Shown: positions 1 to 9,223 of the stretch, in pieces | Numbering within the stretch: position 1 is the stretch's first letter | Layout of the letters: each line of letters starts with the position of its first letter | IMG/VR virus record: IMGVR_UViG_3300020411_001981 | Coordinates: 1 to 24,770 of that record | DNA from: a virus | Strand: one strand, 5' to 3' | Length of the DNA stretch: 24,770 bases | Notes under the pieces: model-generated | What the model was told of the DNA's origin: nothing | The model's database searches: none | The model's input: only the letters and a program-made list of their open reading frames with translations | Position numbers and translations under genes: made by a program

Positions 1-3000
1 TAAGACTAAATGCCGCCCGCTGGTGTAGGCTATCTTGGAATGCGGGGGCTCTCGACCCCCTAACTGCTCGCTCAATATTAACCACTTCCGCGATCTGGTC
101 GAGAGACGCGCCCGCAACAGAATCAACAGCTTGGGTAAAAAATCCATCTTGTAGACCATTTAAGGTCTGTTTAACATCTTTAGTGTGGAGAGTATTAGAA
201 GAGAAAATCTCGGCCAAAGCCAACAGACCAAGTTTTGAATCTTTAACCGCGGCCCCGAATTCGTTCGAGAACTTAACGCGCAACTCTTCTATCGCCCTCT
301 CCACGTTTTGGGATTCTTCCTCGGAAATGCCAAGTGCTAACGGATCTGACACCAGCTTCTGAAGAGTTACGGAAAGTTCTAAATATTTATGTAAAGACGT
401 CTGTGCTCCCCGCATGTCCGCGACATGTTCATCAAGCCCGTCATAAAACTCATTTAGCGCCGCGTTGGCTTCAAGGTTTTCATCTAGAATAGTTTCTAAT
501 GCAGAAGTTAACTCGTCTTTGATTGGCTGAAAATCAGGAATCGCTTCCATACGTTCCTGTAATTCAAGGGCCTCTTTCGTTTTCTCACGCGCCTCTGTTT
601 CTTCAACAACTTCGCCCTCACCCACATCGAGGCCGCGTGCTTGGCCAGCCCCCACATCCCCCAGCCCGACGCCCACATCCGCAGGGCGTCCAACACCCTC
701 GGGGGCTTCGGCACCAACCCCTTTGTCTGCTTCTTCATCGCCCCTGCCAGAAAGTTCCGCTCCTAAACTGTCAAAGGTGTCTTCCTGATCTAAACTTTGT
801 GCCCTGTTTGACATCCCACGCACACTATTGTCAGCATAGAGCTGCATCGCGCGGTCTACTTGTAGTTTGATGATGTCTCTAGCAGGGTTGTAAAGATTTG
901 GTACCGGCCTAATTGCCCCCTCTGCCGACGGATTAGCGGCCCCCTTGTTACGGGGGGTATCGCCCCGTGTAGTAGACGCCTTTAATGCTTCAGCAACTTT
1001 GCCTAGAATAAAGTCTAGAACATCTATATCGGGGTCTTTTTTAAGTGCTTTTTCAAGAGCTGTAGAAGTTGCAATCCGTGAGCCCATCAAAAACTCAGAT
1101 AAGGCGAAAGCTGCGGCACCTCTCCCAGACTCAACAGAAACACCTTCCCCCGCCATCGACTTGAAAATCTTCAAGGCCGCGGCATACATGGGGTCACTTG
1201 CCATATCCTCAGGGATAGTGACATTATCATGTATTGCAGCTACAAGCGCATCAGCATCACTCTGGTCTTCGCGCTTGTTTTCCATTGCTTGTATAAGGGC
1301 TACCTCAACCGCGGCGCGTTCCGCACGTGCGGTCAGCCCATTTAGATACAAGCTTCTTATGTCTTGCCTTTCCCGCGCCCCCCGTTCGGGATCATTAACC
1401 TTTTCAATAAGATCCAGCTTATCCTTTGAAGTAGGGACCTGAATACTGCCATAGTTATTGTTGACCCAATCAGCTAGTATCCTGACATACGTTCCGATAG
1501 TTACCTTGTTTGGGGCCGTAGCGGCTGTCTTTGCGTCAAGATTGTTCTCGTCTACTCTGATCTCCAGAGCAGTGTCCTCGTCAACAAAGTGCATCAAGAA
1601 CTGAACCTTCTGGCTAATTTTGCCTGTAGTAACTTCTGGGTTAGCAACCCTGCTCCGCTCTTTGTTTCCAAGAATACTGGTTTCTTTAGAAAGGTCAGAA
1701 CCAACGGGATAGAAAATGTCGTAAACTTCTTTCGTATCTTGGGATAAGGTTTCTCCTGCGCGGTCTCCTCTAAAAGTCTTGTTTACTTTATCACCGCTAA
1801 AACCCACTGGGATCGGAATATAATAGTGCCCCAGTTCATCCATAGCCTTCGCCATTGCGCGAGGGTCGTTGTTAAAAAGAATAACGGGTTCGTCTGGTCT
1901 ACCTCCTTCCCCATCATCAAAGATACCTTCGTCAACATCCCTAATCAACCATACCGTAGAACCACCAAACTTGACCCCAGAAGAAGTCACACCCCTACCC
2001 CCCATCCATTGGTGGTCGGGGATAAACACTCCGTGTTCTTCTAAATGTTGTTTTACCTCTAGCTTTTTGCGGGGTCTTACACCTTCACCTGACTCATCTG
2101 CAATTTTGTCACCTAGAATAGGGTGGTCCGATGTAATCCCCTCATTAATTGTGCGGGCGGTTTTCGATTTTTCGATTGTATTTAGCTTAAGCGAATTCGG
2201 TATACCCATCGCAGCCACGGGCCAGTCGCCCTCAGATCGGGACTTTAATGCCCCTGCGGCGATCATGTTCTGCTCAAATGTTTCACGTAGAGGTTCGGGA
2301 GCAGGGGGTTCTTCTAGCGATTCTGGCGCTGGCTCTTGAGGGGCAGGCTCTGGCGTCTTCTCACCCTTGATGGTGACTTTTTCTACATTGGTGGGGTTGC
2401 CCTTTTCATCTGTATCAAAGAGATAGATTGGGACTGTATCCACCAAGTCGCCCAAGTCGTCGCGGAGCTTTTGCTCAGTTGAGCGGTATTTCCTCTCAGT
2501 TCCTGTCCTAGGGTCGAGCCCTTCTAATTCTAGAGCCCTGTCGTAAAACCGATCAGCATCCCTATCTAGTATCTTGGACTCCCTCTCTAGTTCCTCTATC
2601 TTCTTTTGCTTGGCTGCAATATGCGGAAGGTCGCGCGCGCGCCTAGCAAGGTATGCGATTGTCTCAGCATCTGAGCCAATCGGAACAGTTAGCCTAGTAT
2701 TTATAGTCAGCGGCCCCCGTCCCGAGCGTGCCAAAGTTCCCGAGATGACCTTAAACGTATCTCGGCCCTCAGACACATCCCCTCGGGGAGCGAATAAAAT
2801 AACAGTTTTTCCCTCGGGGGTTACTAGCCGCCATGATCCGTCTTCGTTTTTCTTTACCGCTTCTTTGGAACTTGTTTCTATTTCATCCGTTAATGTCTCA
2901 ATCTCAGCAGCGAGCTTACTGCTCTGCTCTGTTTTTTCTGTAACGAGTTTAGCGAGTTTTTCTGACTCGGCCTCATCTTTGGAAATCCTTTCATCAGCCT

Positions 3001-6000
3001 CGTAGACCTCGCGCTCGGCAAGGATCTCAACAAGCTCGGGCTGGATCAAGAGGCCGTCGGCTTCTTGTTTTATTACCCCCTCGTTATCCTGATGTTTTTT
3101 TATTTCTACAAATTCCCCCAATGCCGGATCAAAAACCAAGACAATGTTATTGAGAGATTGGTTCGGCTTGGTGCTATCGAGGGTTACGTTGGTTCCGGGC
3201 GCAAGGCCCATAAGCATACTGGGTATATCCGCGGGATCGCGTACACTGTGCAGAACGTGGGGGGAATTAAAGGCTTTAGCCGTGTCCCCTTTCGCAGGCC
3301 CCTCACCTTTTTTCTTCTTCGCAGCTTTCTTCTTCGCGGCTTTCTTCTTCGCGGCTTTCTTCTTCGCAGCTTCTTCTGCTTCTGCTTTTCTTAAAGCGGC
3401 AACGCGCTCGCGCTTTTGCTCACGTTCAAGCTGATCTTCCAACTGTTGTTGGCGTCTGCTTGCACCTTCAATCTCAGCGCGACGGTCGTTAATTGTTTTT
3501 AACCCCGTCAAAACATCCCTCAGAGATCTAAGAAGAGTCAGTTCCTGTTGGCGCGCGGGGCGCTCCTTTGCCTCGGGGTCGTTAAAATCTTTTTCTTTGT
3601 CAGCAATTAAGTTGCTGACACTCCCGATGTCCGCATCATTTGGCCGTTCGGTTAAGGAGTTTGCGCCTATTAGTCGGCCTTGGCGCCCGCCACCAGCTTT
3701 GTAACCCTTCCTTCCTAATCTTCCGCTTTGCGCTTTATGCAGGCTTTCAAACTCTTCCCGCAATCCGGCAAGTCTGTCCAAAAGCTCTTCTTCTATATTA
3801 TCAATCGCGCGAAGGTCTTCTTGTTCCCTAAGGTCCCTCCGCAAGGGCTGCATAGCTTTCTCTACAAACTCAATAGCTGTGCGCTCAAGCTCCTCATCAG
3901 TTCTTCTATACTCTAGATCTCTTTGACTTTCAGTGGCCCTGAGTCTTTCGAGCACACCTTGGACGAGCTGCTCTTTATCAGAAACAGAAACAATGGACTC
4001 TCCCGTACCCGACGAAGTGTTACCCCCACCAGCTCCTTCATGAAGTGTTTCTTCGATAGCGTTTTTTACATCCTCTTCGTCAGCGTTATCTAGGTTTTGG
4101 CCTGCCTCTTCCTCGGTGACACCTTTTAGCAACTGTTCTTCAAGGTAACCCTTGGACTCTCTAAGAGCAGCCCTGTCACTATTGTCCTTGGTAGTGTTGA
4201 GCTTTTCTTTAAGAGCTTTATCTACTACTGCTAAAGCAGCTTTGCGGTCCGCTTCATCTGCTTGAGCTGGAGCAGCAATAACATTGAAAAAATTAGCTAG
4301 ATCTACTTCTGCTGCTCTAAAAGCTTCTGGGTTAGTTGGGTCCTGTATAATAAGACCAAGAGCTTCAAGGGCGGCGCGGGTATTATTTTCCTGTAACTGA
4401 GCTTGTTCTGATTCTGAATCGGCTTCAGAACTTTCGGCGTCTTCTTTTTTACTCTGCTCCGCTTCGGGATCGCCTGTTGAGGTTTCAGCTGACTTTGCCC
4501 TGAGTATTGAAAGCTCAGTTATAAGGGTGGCCACTTCACCCTCTAATCTCTTTTGCTCCTCTTCGCTGGTTGCAGCAGCTAGTTTAACTTGAAGATCAAC
4601 AATTTCTTGCTCAATCTTATCCGCTGTATTTATATCATGGTCACTCGATGACTCATCCTTGCTCTGCTCCCGCTGTTTTTCCCGGTCCTTAAGCCGTGCC
4701 GCAATAGCTTCTTCTGGGAGAGAACGCGCAGCAACTTGGAGCCCACCAAGTATTTCTTCTACTGTAGCGGCGGATTGAGGGCTACCGCTCTCTTCAAGTT
4801 TAGCTACTAGTTGCTTGTGAATTTTTCTAGCAATTTTGGGTAGCGTTTCCCGCTCTACTTGCGCTTGCTCGCTTAGTTTTGTTAATTCACTCTTAAAAAG
4901 ACCCTTCAAACCACGCCCGCCCTTTGCAAGTGTGGGTGCTCCAGCCCCTAATGTGACTCCGTATATAGCCCCCATTCCCCCTTCCTTCAGCCTGTCCATG
5001 AAAGGACGGTCCATGTCAGAAGCCGAAGTCCCAGCCATAGCCGCAGACCGTGCGAAAGTGTTAAGAAAAGCATCCAAACCTTCTTGCAGCCCTTCAAATG
5101 CCGCACCCCTAGCTATAGGGCCGCGTAACCACGCAAACTTTATGCCGTCCTTTACTACCTTATTCGCAACATCTGTAACAAAGTTATTAAAGTTCACATA
5201 TTTTTTGTTACGTAGCTTTTCAAAAACACGTTTGACCTGTCCCGTAGTCGCCCCGCCAGTAACCCAGTCTTCCAAACCACCCATGCCCAGACGCTGGAGA
5301 CCCACCACTGTAGCCACAGTGAACATCCCCCCCATTACAGCCCCACCAAATGCACGGTCGTGAATCTCTTCAGCAGATAACGGTTTTCCGTCCGATCCCG
5401 TAGCGCCTTGGAGCGCCATGTGTATATCCCCATACGTGTGTGCGGATGATCGCAAAAACGCTGGGGCTGAAATAGCAGGATACTGCCCCGCCCTAATCCC
5501 CCGGCCAATCGCCGTAAGCGCATCGACTGCCGCTTCTGACCGCATAGACATAGGCAGTGCAGCAGAAACTCTTTTGGCTGACTTAGAGTTTTTAATTACG
5601 TTTTCAACGAACCGCTTGGGCAAAACTCCCTGCGGAAGGTTACCCAAAGTCATTTTGCTAAGCCCGCCATCAGTAGCTCGCAAAAATTGGCTTTTCAAAG
5701 CAACTTGGCCTTTGGCCCCACTCACTGTCCCCGACCACCCCGGCAGCAAATTGTCTGCTTCCTTGGCATATTTTTTTACTGAAGGAAGCGTCTTGATGTA
5801 CCCGCGCGCATACGCTTTTTCTAGTGACAGACGCATTGTATCTTCGGCCCCGTCTTTAAGAATGTTCCTAAGACCAAACCCGAAGGCCCCTGTGATATAA
5901 GATTTTGCTGTCGCTGTAAGGCCGTACTTAGATAGAGCAGCAGAAGCATAAGCGGTTGACCCCACACCAGCTGTGGGGGTTGCTAAAGCAAAAGACGCAC

Positions 6001-7957
6001 CAATGTCTATAGCTAGAGGCACAGCCATCGTGAAAGCTGTGTCCGCAAACGTGTGCTTGCGCCCAAACATAGATGCAATAGCTCGGTCAGCCTGCCGCTC
6101 GCGCGCGCTAGTCGCTAAAACCGACGCCATGTTTTTTTCCATCTCCGTGTTAGGCCCGTCGTCTAAGTACCCAACTCCCCCCGTCCAGAAATCTTTGGCG
6201 TCCCCTACAATACCGGCACCAAACATCCCGAGAGCGCCCACAAGATCCCCTGCGCCTTGAGAAGCTGCCCTAACTGTCCGGTTCCAAAAATTTCTCCCTG
6301 ACTCAGAGTCTAGCCAACTAGCCAATACTTCTGCCCCGCCCTCATCACTGACCCATTGCCCCGGAGACACTTCGCGGAGGCTTGCTTGAACGCTGTCACT
6401 TGTCTTCCCAACGTGAGCAATCCAAGAGTTTCGGATATCTGCTGTTGAGTTGTATATGTTAGTTAGAAAATAATCATACTTACTTCCTAGGTAAGCGAGA
6501 CGCCTAGCTTCAAGCTGGTCTTTTGTTAACCCAAGTTCTTCGGCGTTTTCCTTAAGGTTTTCAAAATCAAGCTTTGATACCAACAGCCCCGGATGAATAA
6601 TTTTTTCCCCAAACTCTGTTGTGTAAATGTTGTTTGCTACACGCTTAGCAGAGTCTTTTTTAAGGGTCTTTTTGTCCTGCCTAACAGCCCGCATTTTAGC
6701 CTCATGGTACGGCAACATTCCGTTCGCCGCAGCCATCTGATAAGCCATAGATTGAAAAGCTTTACCAATAACTTCATCGCTCAGATGCTCGGAAGACCCC
6801 CTGAACATCTGCCTGAAATCTTCAACAGCTCCCGCATAATTCTGATTAACAAAAGAATCCGGTTTAGCCTCTACCAGTTCGGTTTGTGCTAAAAAATTAC
6901 CCTCGGGGGTTTTCACAAATGCCGGTATGTAACCCCCAGACTTGGGGTGTGTCAGCACAACTTGTTGTATTAGATTTTCTAGCTGGAACATCATGGTCCC
7001 AGTATGAGGACCTCCTTTTTTGAGGGCGCTAGAAATCATCCTCTTGGCTTCTAGGTAATTTTGAGTTTTTACCGGACGCCGCTCGTCAGAATTTTCCAAC
7101 TGTAACCCATTAGCAAGTGTGTCGAGAGCATAGCCTCTAGCTCTATAATCTATAAACCCTTCTCGGATCGACCTATCAACAGACTCTTCTCTTTCATCTT
7201 CAGGGACATTGTCCGCAAAGATAAACTTAGACCCTACTTCTTGTGTTTCAGGGTCTGTAAACGGTACCTCTATGACACTCGCCCCCCGCTGGCGGTGTAC
7301 CAACTGTTTATAGTCAGGCCATACTTTTTCAGCGTACTGTTTAACAAGATCGGAAAACTGATCTACGTATGCCTGCTCTTCTTCTGTTACTGTCCACAAC
7401 TCGGGCTGTTCATCAGCCTCGCTCGTAAATACGGCTTTACCATCAATGTAGTCCATTCGGACTGATGGCTTCCGCTTATTAGGTCCACTGATCTTATCAA
7501 TCTTATCGGCAATCCTGAAAAACTTATTAGAATCAAAATACTGCGCGTCTAGCTGGGCTCTCAATTCGTTCCCATTTACAGCCTCGCTTAAGAGAATATA
7601 CGGCGTTGCGGTCCCCCCGACTCCCCCGTCAACCTGCTCGCGAAAAATGCGGTCCGATTTTTCCTCAACAGGAATTGAGTAGAACTGGTCATAGGCGCTT
7701 TGGACTTCTTCCTTTGACCTTACCTCTTGTGCGTCCGCAATAAAATTGGCGAGCTTGCTGCCCACCATCTCCAGCTCATCTGGGCGTGGCTTTTCAAATC
7801 CTTGCGGCACGTTCTGGGCCTGCTGCATAACGTAATGTGCATAGCCCGCGCGGAGTTGTACTTCGTCCTGTCCAAGAGGAATGCCTCTGGCATCAACAGG
7901 GTTGTTCTCCTTCCATTCTTCATAGGAAGGCAGCTTATCAAGATGGGTCAACGCCAT
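1..7957 (-). CDS. giant phage protein, probable virion/DNA-ejection protein (C-terminus beyond window)
   Basis: An open frame of 2652 codons starts at ATG 7957-7955 (MALTHLDKLPSYEEW) and meets no stop before the window edge, so the protein is longer than 2652 residues. Residues 1-550 look globular. Gly/Ala-rich apolar stretches lie near 556-595, 639-666 (AFTMAVPLAIDIG) and 870-905. Long charged, heptad-like coiled coils (Glu/Lys/Arg/Gln rich) dominate about 1000-1530. A Lys/Ala repeat covers 1530-1549, with further charged helices after it. No catalytic motif was recognised. It is the last visible gene of the terL-led operon, 21 bases after its neighbour, and has no clear Shine-Dalgarno. Large coiled-coil proteins with apolar segments in phage late operons are often internal virion proteins ejected with DNA; that role is inferred. 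Alternatives are a polyvalent protein carrying enzyme domains downstream or a giant virion polymerase. Confidence 0.85.
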   Translation of the reverse strand, partial: MALTHLDKLPSYEEWKENNPVDARGIPLGQDEVQLRAGYAHYVMQQAQNVPQGFEKPRPDELEMVGSKLANFIADAQEVRSKEEVQSAYDQFYSIPVEEKSDRIFREQVDGGVGGTATPYILLSEAVNGNELRAQLDAQYFDSNKFFRIADKIDKISGPNKRKPSVRMDYIDGKAVFTSEADEQPELWTVTEEEQAYVDQFSDLVKQYAEKVWPDYKQLVHRQRGASVIEVPFTDPETQEVGSKFIFADNVPEDEREESVDRSIREGFIDYRARGYALDTLANGLQLENSDERRPVKTQNYLEAKRMISSALKKGGPHTGTMMFQLENLIQQVVLTHPKSGGYIPAFVKTPEGNFLAQTELVEAKPDSFVNQNYAGAVEDFRQMFRGSSEHLSDEVIGKAFQSMAYQMAAANGMLPYHEAKMRAVRQDKKTLKKDSAKRVANNIYTTEFGEKIIHPGLLVSKLDFENLKENAEELGLTKDQLEARRLAYLGSKYDYFLTNIYNSTADIRNSWIAHVGKTSDSVQASLREVSPGQWVSDEGGAEVLASWLDSESGRNFWNRTVRAASQGAGDLVGALGMFGAGIVGDAKDFWTGGVGYLDDGPNTEMEKNMASVLATSARERQADRAIASMFGRKHTFADTAFTMAVPLAIDIGASFALATPTAGVGSTAYASAALSKYGLTATAKSYITGAFGFGLRNILKDGAEDTMRLSLEKAYARGYIKTLPSVKKYAKEADNLLPGWSGTVSGAKGQVALKSQFLRATDGGLSKMTLGNLPQGVLPKRFVENVIKNSKSAKRVSAALPMSMRSEAAVDALTAIGRGIRAGQYPAISAPAFLRSSAHTYGDIHMALQGATGSDGKPLSAEEIHDRAFGGAVMGGMFTVATVVGLQRLGMGGLEDWVTGGATTGQVKRVFEKLRNKKYVNFNNFVTDVANKVVKDGIKFAWLRGPIARGAAFEGLQEGLDAFLNTFARSAAMAGTSASDMDRPFMDRLKEGGMGAIYGVTLGAGAPTLAKGGRGLKGLFKSELTKLSEQAQVERETLPKIARKIHKQLVAKLEESGSPQSAATVEEILGGLQVAARSLPEEAIAARLKDREKQREQSKDESSSDHDINTADKIEQEIVDLQVKLAAATSEEEQKRLEGEVATLITELSILRAKSAETSTGDPEAEQSKKEDAESSEADSESEQAQLQENNTRAALEALGLIIQDPTNPEAFRAAEVDLANFFNVIAAPAQADEADRKAALAVVDKALKEKLNTTKDNSDRAALRESKGYLEEQLLKGVTEEEAGQNLDNADEEDVKNAIEETLHEGAGGGNTSSGTGESIVSVSDKEQLVQGVLERLRATESQRDLEYRRTDEELERTAIEFVEKAMQPLRRDLREQEDLRAIDNIEEELLDRLAGLREEFESLHKAQSGRLGRKGYKAGGGRQGRLIGANSLTERPNDADIGSVSNLIADKEKDFNDPEAKERPARQQELTLLRSLRDVLTGLKTINDRRAEIEGASRRQQQLEDQLEREQKRERVAALRKAEAEEAAKKKAAKKKAAKKKAAKKKKGEGPAKGDTAKAFNSPHVLHSVRDPADIPSMLMGLAPGTNVTLDSTKPNQSLNNIVLVFDPALGEFVEIKKHQDNEGVIKQEADGLLIQPELVEILAEREVYEADERISKDEAESEKLAKLVTEKTEQSSKLAAEIETLTDEIETSSKEAVKKNEDGSWRLVTPEGKTVILFAPRGDVSEGRDTFKVISGTLARSGRGPLTINTRLTVPIGSDAETIAYLARRARDLPHIAAKQKKIEELERESKILDRDADRFYDRALELEGLDPRTGTERKYRSTEQKLRDDLGDLVDTVPIYLFDTDEKGNPTNVEKVTIKGEKTPEPAPQEPAPESLEEPPAPEPLRETFEQNMIAAGALKSRSEGDWPVAAMGIPNSLKLNTIEKSKTARTINEGITSDHPILGDKIADESGEGVRPRKKLEVKQHLEEHGVFIPDHQWMGGRGVTSSGVKFGGSTVWLIRDVDEGIFDDGEGGRPDEPVILFNNDPRAMAKAMDELGHYYIPIPVGFSGDKVNKTFRGDRAGETLSQDTKEVYDIFYPVGSDLSKETSILGNKERSRVANPEVTTGKISQKVQFLMHFVDEDTALEIRVDENNLDAKTAATAPNKVTIGTYVRILADWVNNNYGSIQVPTSKDKLDLIEKVNDPERGARERQDIRSLYLNGLTARAERAAVEVALIQAMENKREDQSDADALVAAIHDNVTIPEDMASDPMYAAALKIFKSMAGEGVSVESGRGAAAFALSEFLMGSRIATSTALEKALKKDPDIDVLDFILGKVAEALKASTTRGDTPRNKGAANPSAEGAIRPVPNLYNPARDIIKLQVDRAMQLYADNSVRGMSNRAQSLDQEDTFDSLGAELSGRGDEEADKGVGAEAPEGVGRPADVGVGLGDVGAGQARGLDVGEGEVVEETEAREKTKEALELQERMEAIPDFQPIKDELTSALETILDENLEANAALNEFYDGLDEHVADMRGAQTSLHKYLELSVTLQKLVSDPLALGISEEESQNVERAIEELRVKFSNEFGAAVKDSKLGLLALAEIFSSNTLHTKDVKQTLNGLQDGFFTQAVDSVAGASLDQIAEVVNIERAVRGSRAPAFQDSLHQRAAFSL
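3311..3370 (-). repeat. four tandem 15-bp repeats coding Ala-Ala-Lys-Lys-Lys
   Basis: The plus strand reads TTTCTTCTTCGCRGC four times in perfect register, differing only at one A/G position. In the giant gene on the minus strand it encodes four AAKKK units at about residues 1530-1549, between a coiled-coil region and a region rich in beta-type sequence. Such histone H1-like repeats usually bind nucleic acid, or act as a flexible basic linker. Confidence 0.9.
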
Positions 7958-7978
7958 GCTTAATTATGTGGTTATCGG

Positions 7979-9217
7979 TTATTTAGACTTGGGTAGTAGA
8001 TCGTCTACGATTTTTTCATCCGTAGAAGACACTTGTGTGTCTGCTCCACGGGCCGCTGATACTCCAATAGCTCTTGCGTCTTCGTCGAGCGTATTTTTTT
8101 CATCAGATAAATAATCAATTATACGTTTATACAGGTCTTCAGAAAACTCATCAAAAGAAGATGGCTCTTCCAGAGTCTCGTCACCGTGCCCTTTTTCTAG
8201 CACCCCTGCTGAGCCTTCCACAGCCTCTCTATCTCTTCCGACATATTCTCGATAACCAGCGGGGGAGCGTGCAAGATCCCCCAGCAAAGAAAGATACTCT
8301 TTGTAGACGCTCCTAACAAATATAGGGTCATTCGGTACTCGGCGTATAACTTGGTCCTGTAGCAATTCACCTTCCCTCTGAACCTCGGTCGTAGCTACGA
8401 ACTTGCGTTTATTAGCTACCCTATCTTGCAGGGCTTTAACTCGGTCAATTCGTGATTTCAGTCGGTCCCGTTCTTGGTCGAGGTTTTTCTTACCTACCCT
8501 GAGGACCGCTTTGAAGTCATTCACATTACGATCAACCTGAAATTTTTTGTACGCTTCTTGATACTTATCAGAAGTCCTCCCAATAACCTCTCCTTTTTCT
8601 TCAATTTCAAAGTCATCATAAGTAAGCAGGTCTTCGTAATCTGACATTAAAGACGCAGTTTGGTCTCGTTGGGTGGTTGCGTTAGCAATCGCTTTCTCTC
8701 CCTGAGCGAGTTTGTCAGAAAACAGTTTCTCATACCCCGTCTTGTCTGCGCTATTGATGATCAAAGACCTTAAGCCAAAATCATTATATATTTTTTTAGC
8801 TTGGCCTAATTGAGTTTGCATCTGAGATATGGAAGCAGGCACCATATTACGAGGCTCTGCGCCTTCTAAATCATCAGGGTCAGGAACAAGCCCTATGTTA
8901 TCAATAATATCGCTCATCTGCCTAAAGCCTCTTTGAATAGCAAGAAAGCCGTCCTGCCCTTGATCATCCGTTTCTTTTGCCTCCTTCAGCTTAGCGATAC
9001 TAGCTTCCAGCTCCTGTCGTTTAAGTTTATGAATCTCGGCATCCTGTCTCCGCTTGGCCATACGGTCATAAGTGTCCGTAATGCTTTTTAAGCGCGGGGC
9101 GATGTCGCGCTCATAACGAATTCTTGCGGCGTCCTGTTCCTCACGGGTAACCGGAGCCTCTAGCTTAAATCTGTTTTTAAGGGCTCTTACGCCCCTTTTA
9201 AGGTCTGGTTCAGCCAC
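7979..9217 (-). CDS. coiled-coil protein, probable virion-associated protein
   Basis: A 412-residue acidic and basic helical protein with no recognised family. GTG at 9217 is the only reasonable start, since the previous gene stops at 9224. Heptad-like stretches lie around residues 40-85 and 225-275 (rich in K, R, E, Q and D), with a Pro/Asp-containing segment between them near 108-125. The C-terminal 80 residues are strongly acidic. No membrane segment, signal peptide or cysteine pattern is seen. It sits between the Arg/Gln-rich gene and the giant gene in the terL operon, with 6- and 21-base gaps, so it is probably co-expressed with them late in infection. An internal-core or scaffold-like virion role fits the composition but is only inferred. 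Confidence 0.75.
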   Translation of the reverse strand: MAEPDLKRGVRALKNRFKLEAPVTREEQDAARIRYERDIAPRLKSITDTYDRMAKRRQDAEIHKLKRQELEASIAKLKEAKETDDQGQDGFLAIQRGFRQMSDIIDNIGLVPDPDDLEGAEPRNMVPASISQMQTQLGQAKKIYNDFGLRSLIINSADKTGYEKLFSDKLAQGEKAIANATTQRDQTASLMSDYEDLLTYDDFEIEEKGEVIGRTSDKYQEAYKKFQVDRNVNDFKAVLRVGKKNLDQERDRLKSRIDRVKALQDRVANKRKFVATTEVQREGELLQDQVIRRVPNDPIFVRSVYKEYLSLLGDLARSPAGYREYVGRDREAVEGSAGVLEKGHGDETLEEPSSFDEFSEDLYKRIIDYLSDEKNTLDEDARAIGVSAARGADTQVSSTDEKIVDDLLPKSK

Positions 9218-9223
9218 GGTTAT

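Noticed and set aside
945-5900. Many plus-strand open frames (for example 945-1442, 4836-5363, 5418-5900)
   Set aside because: All are antisense to the uninterrupted giant gene; Ser/Pro/Leu-rich products without domains are typical shadows.
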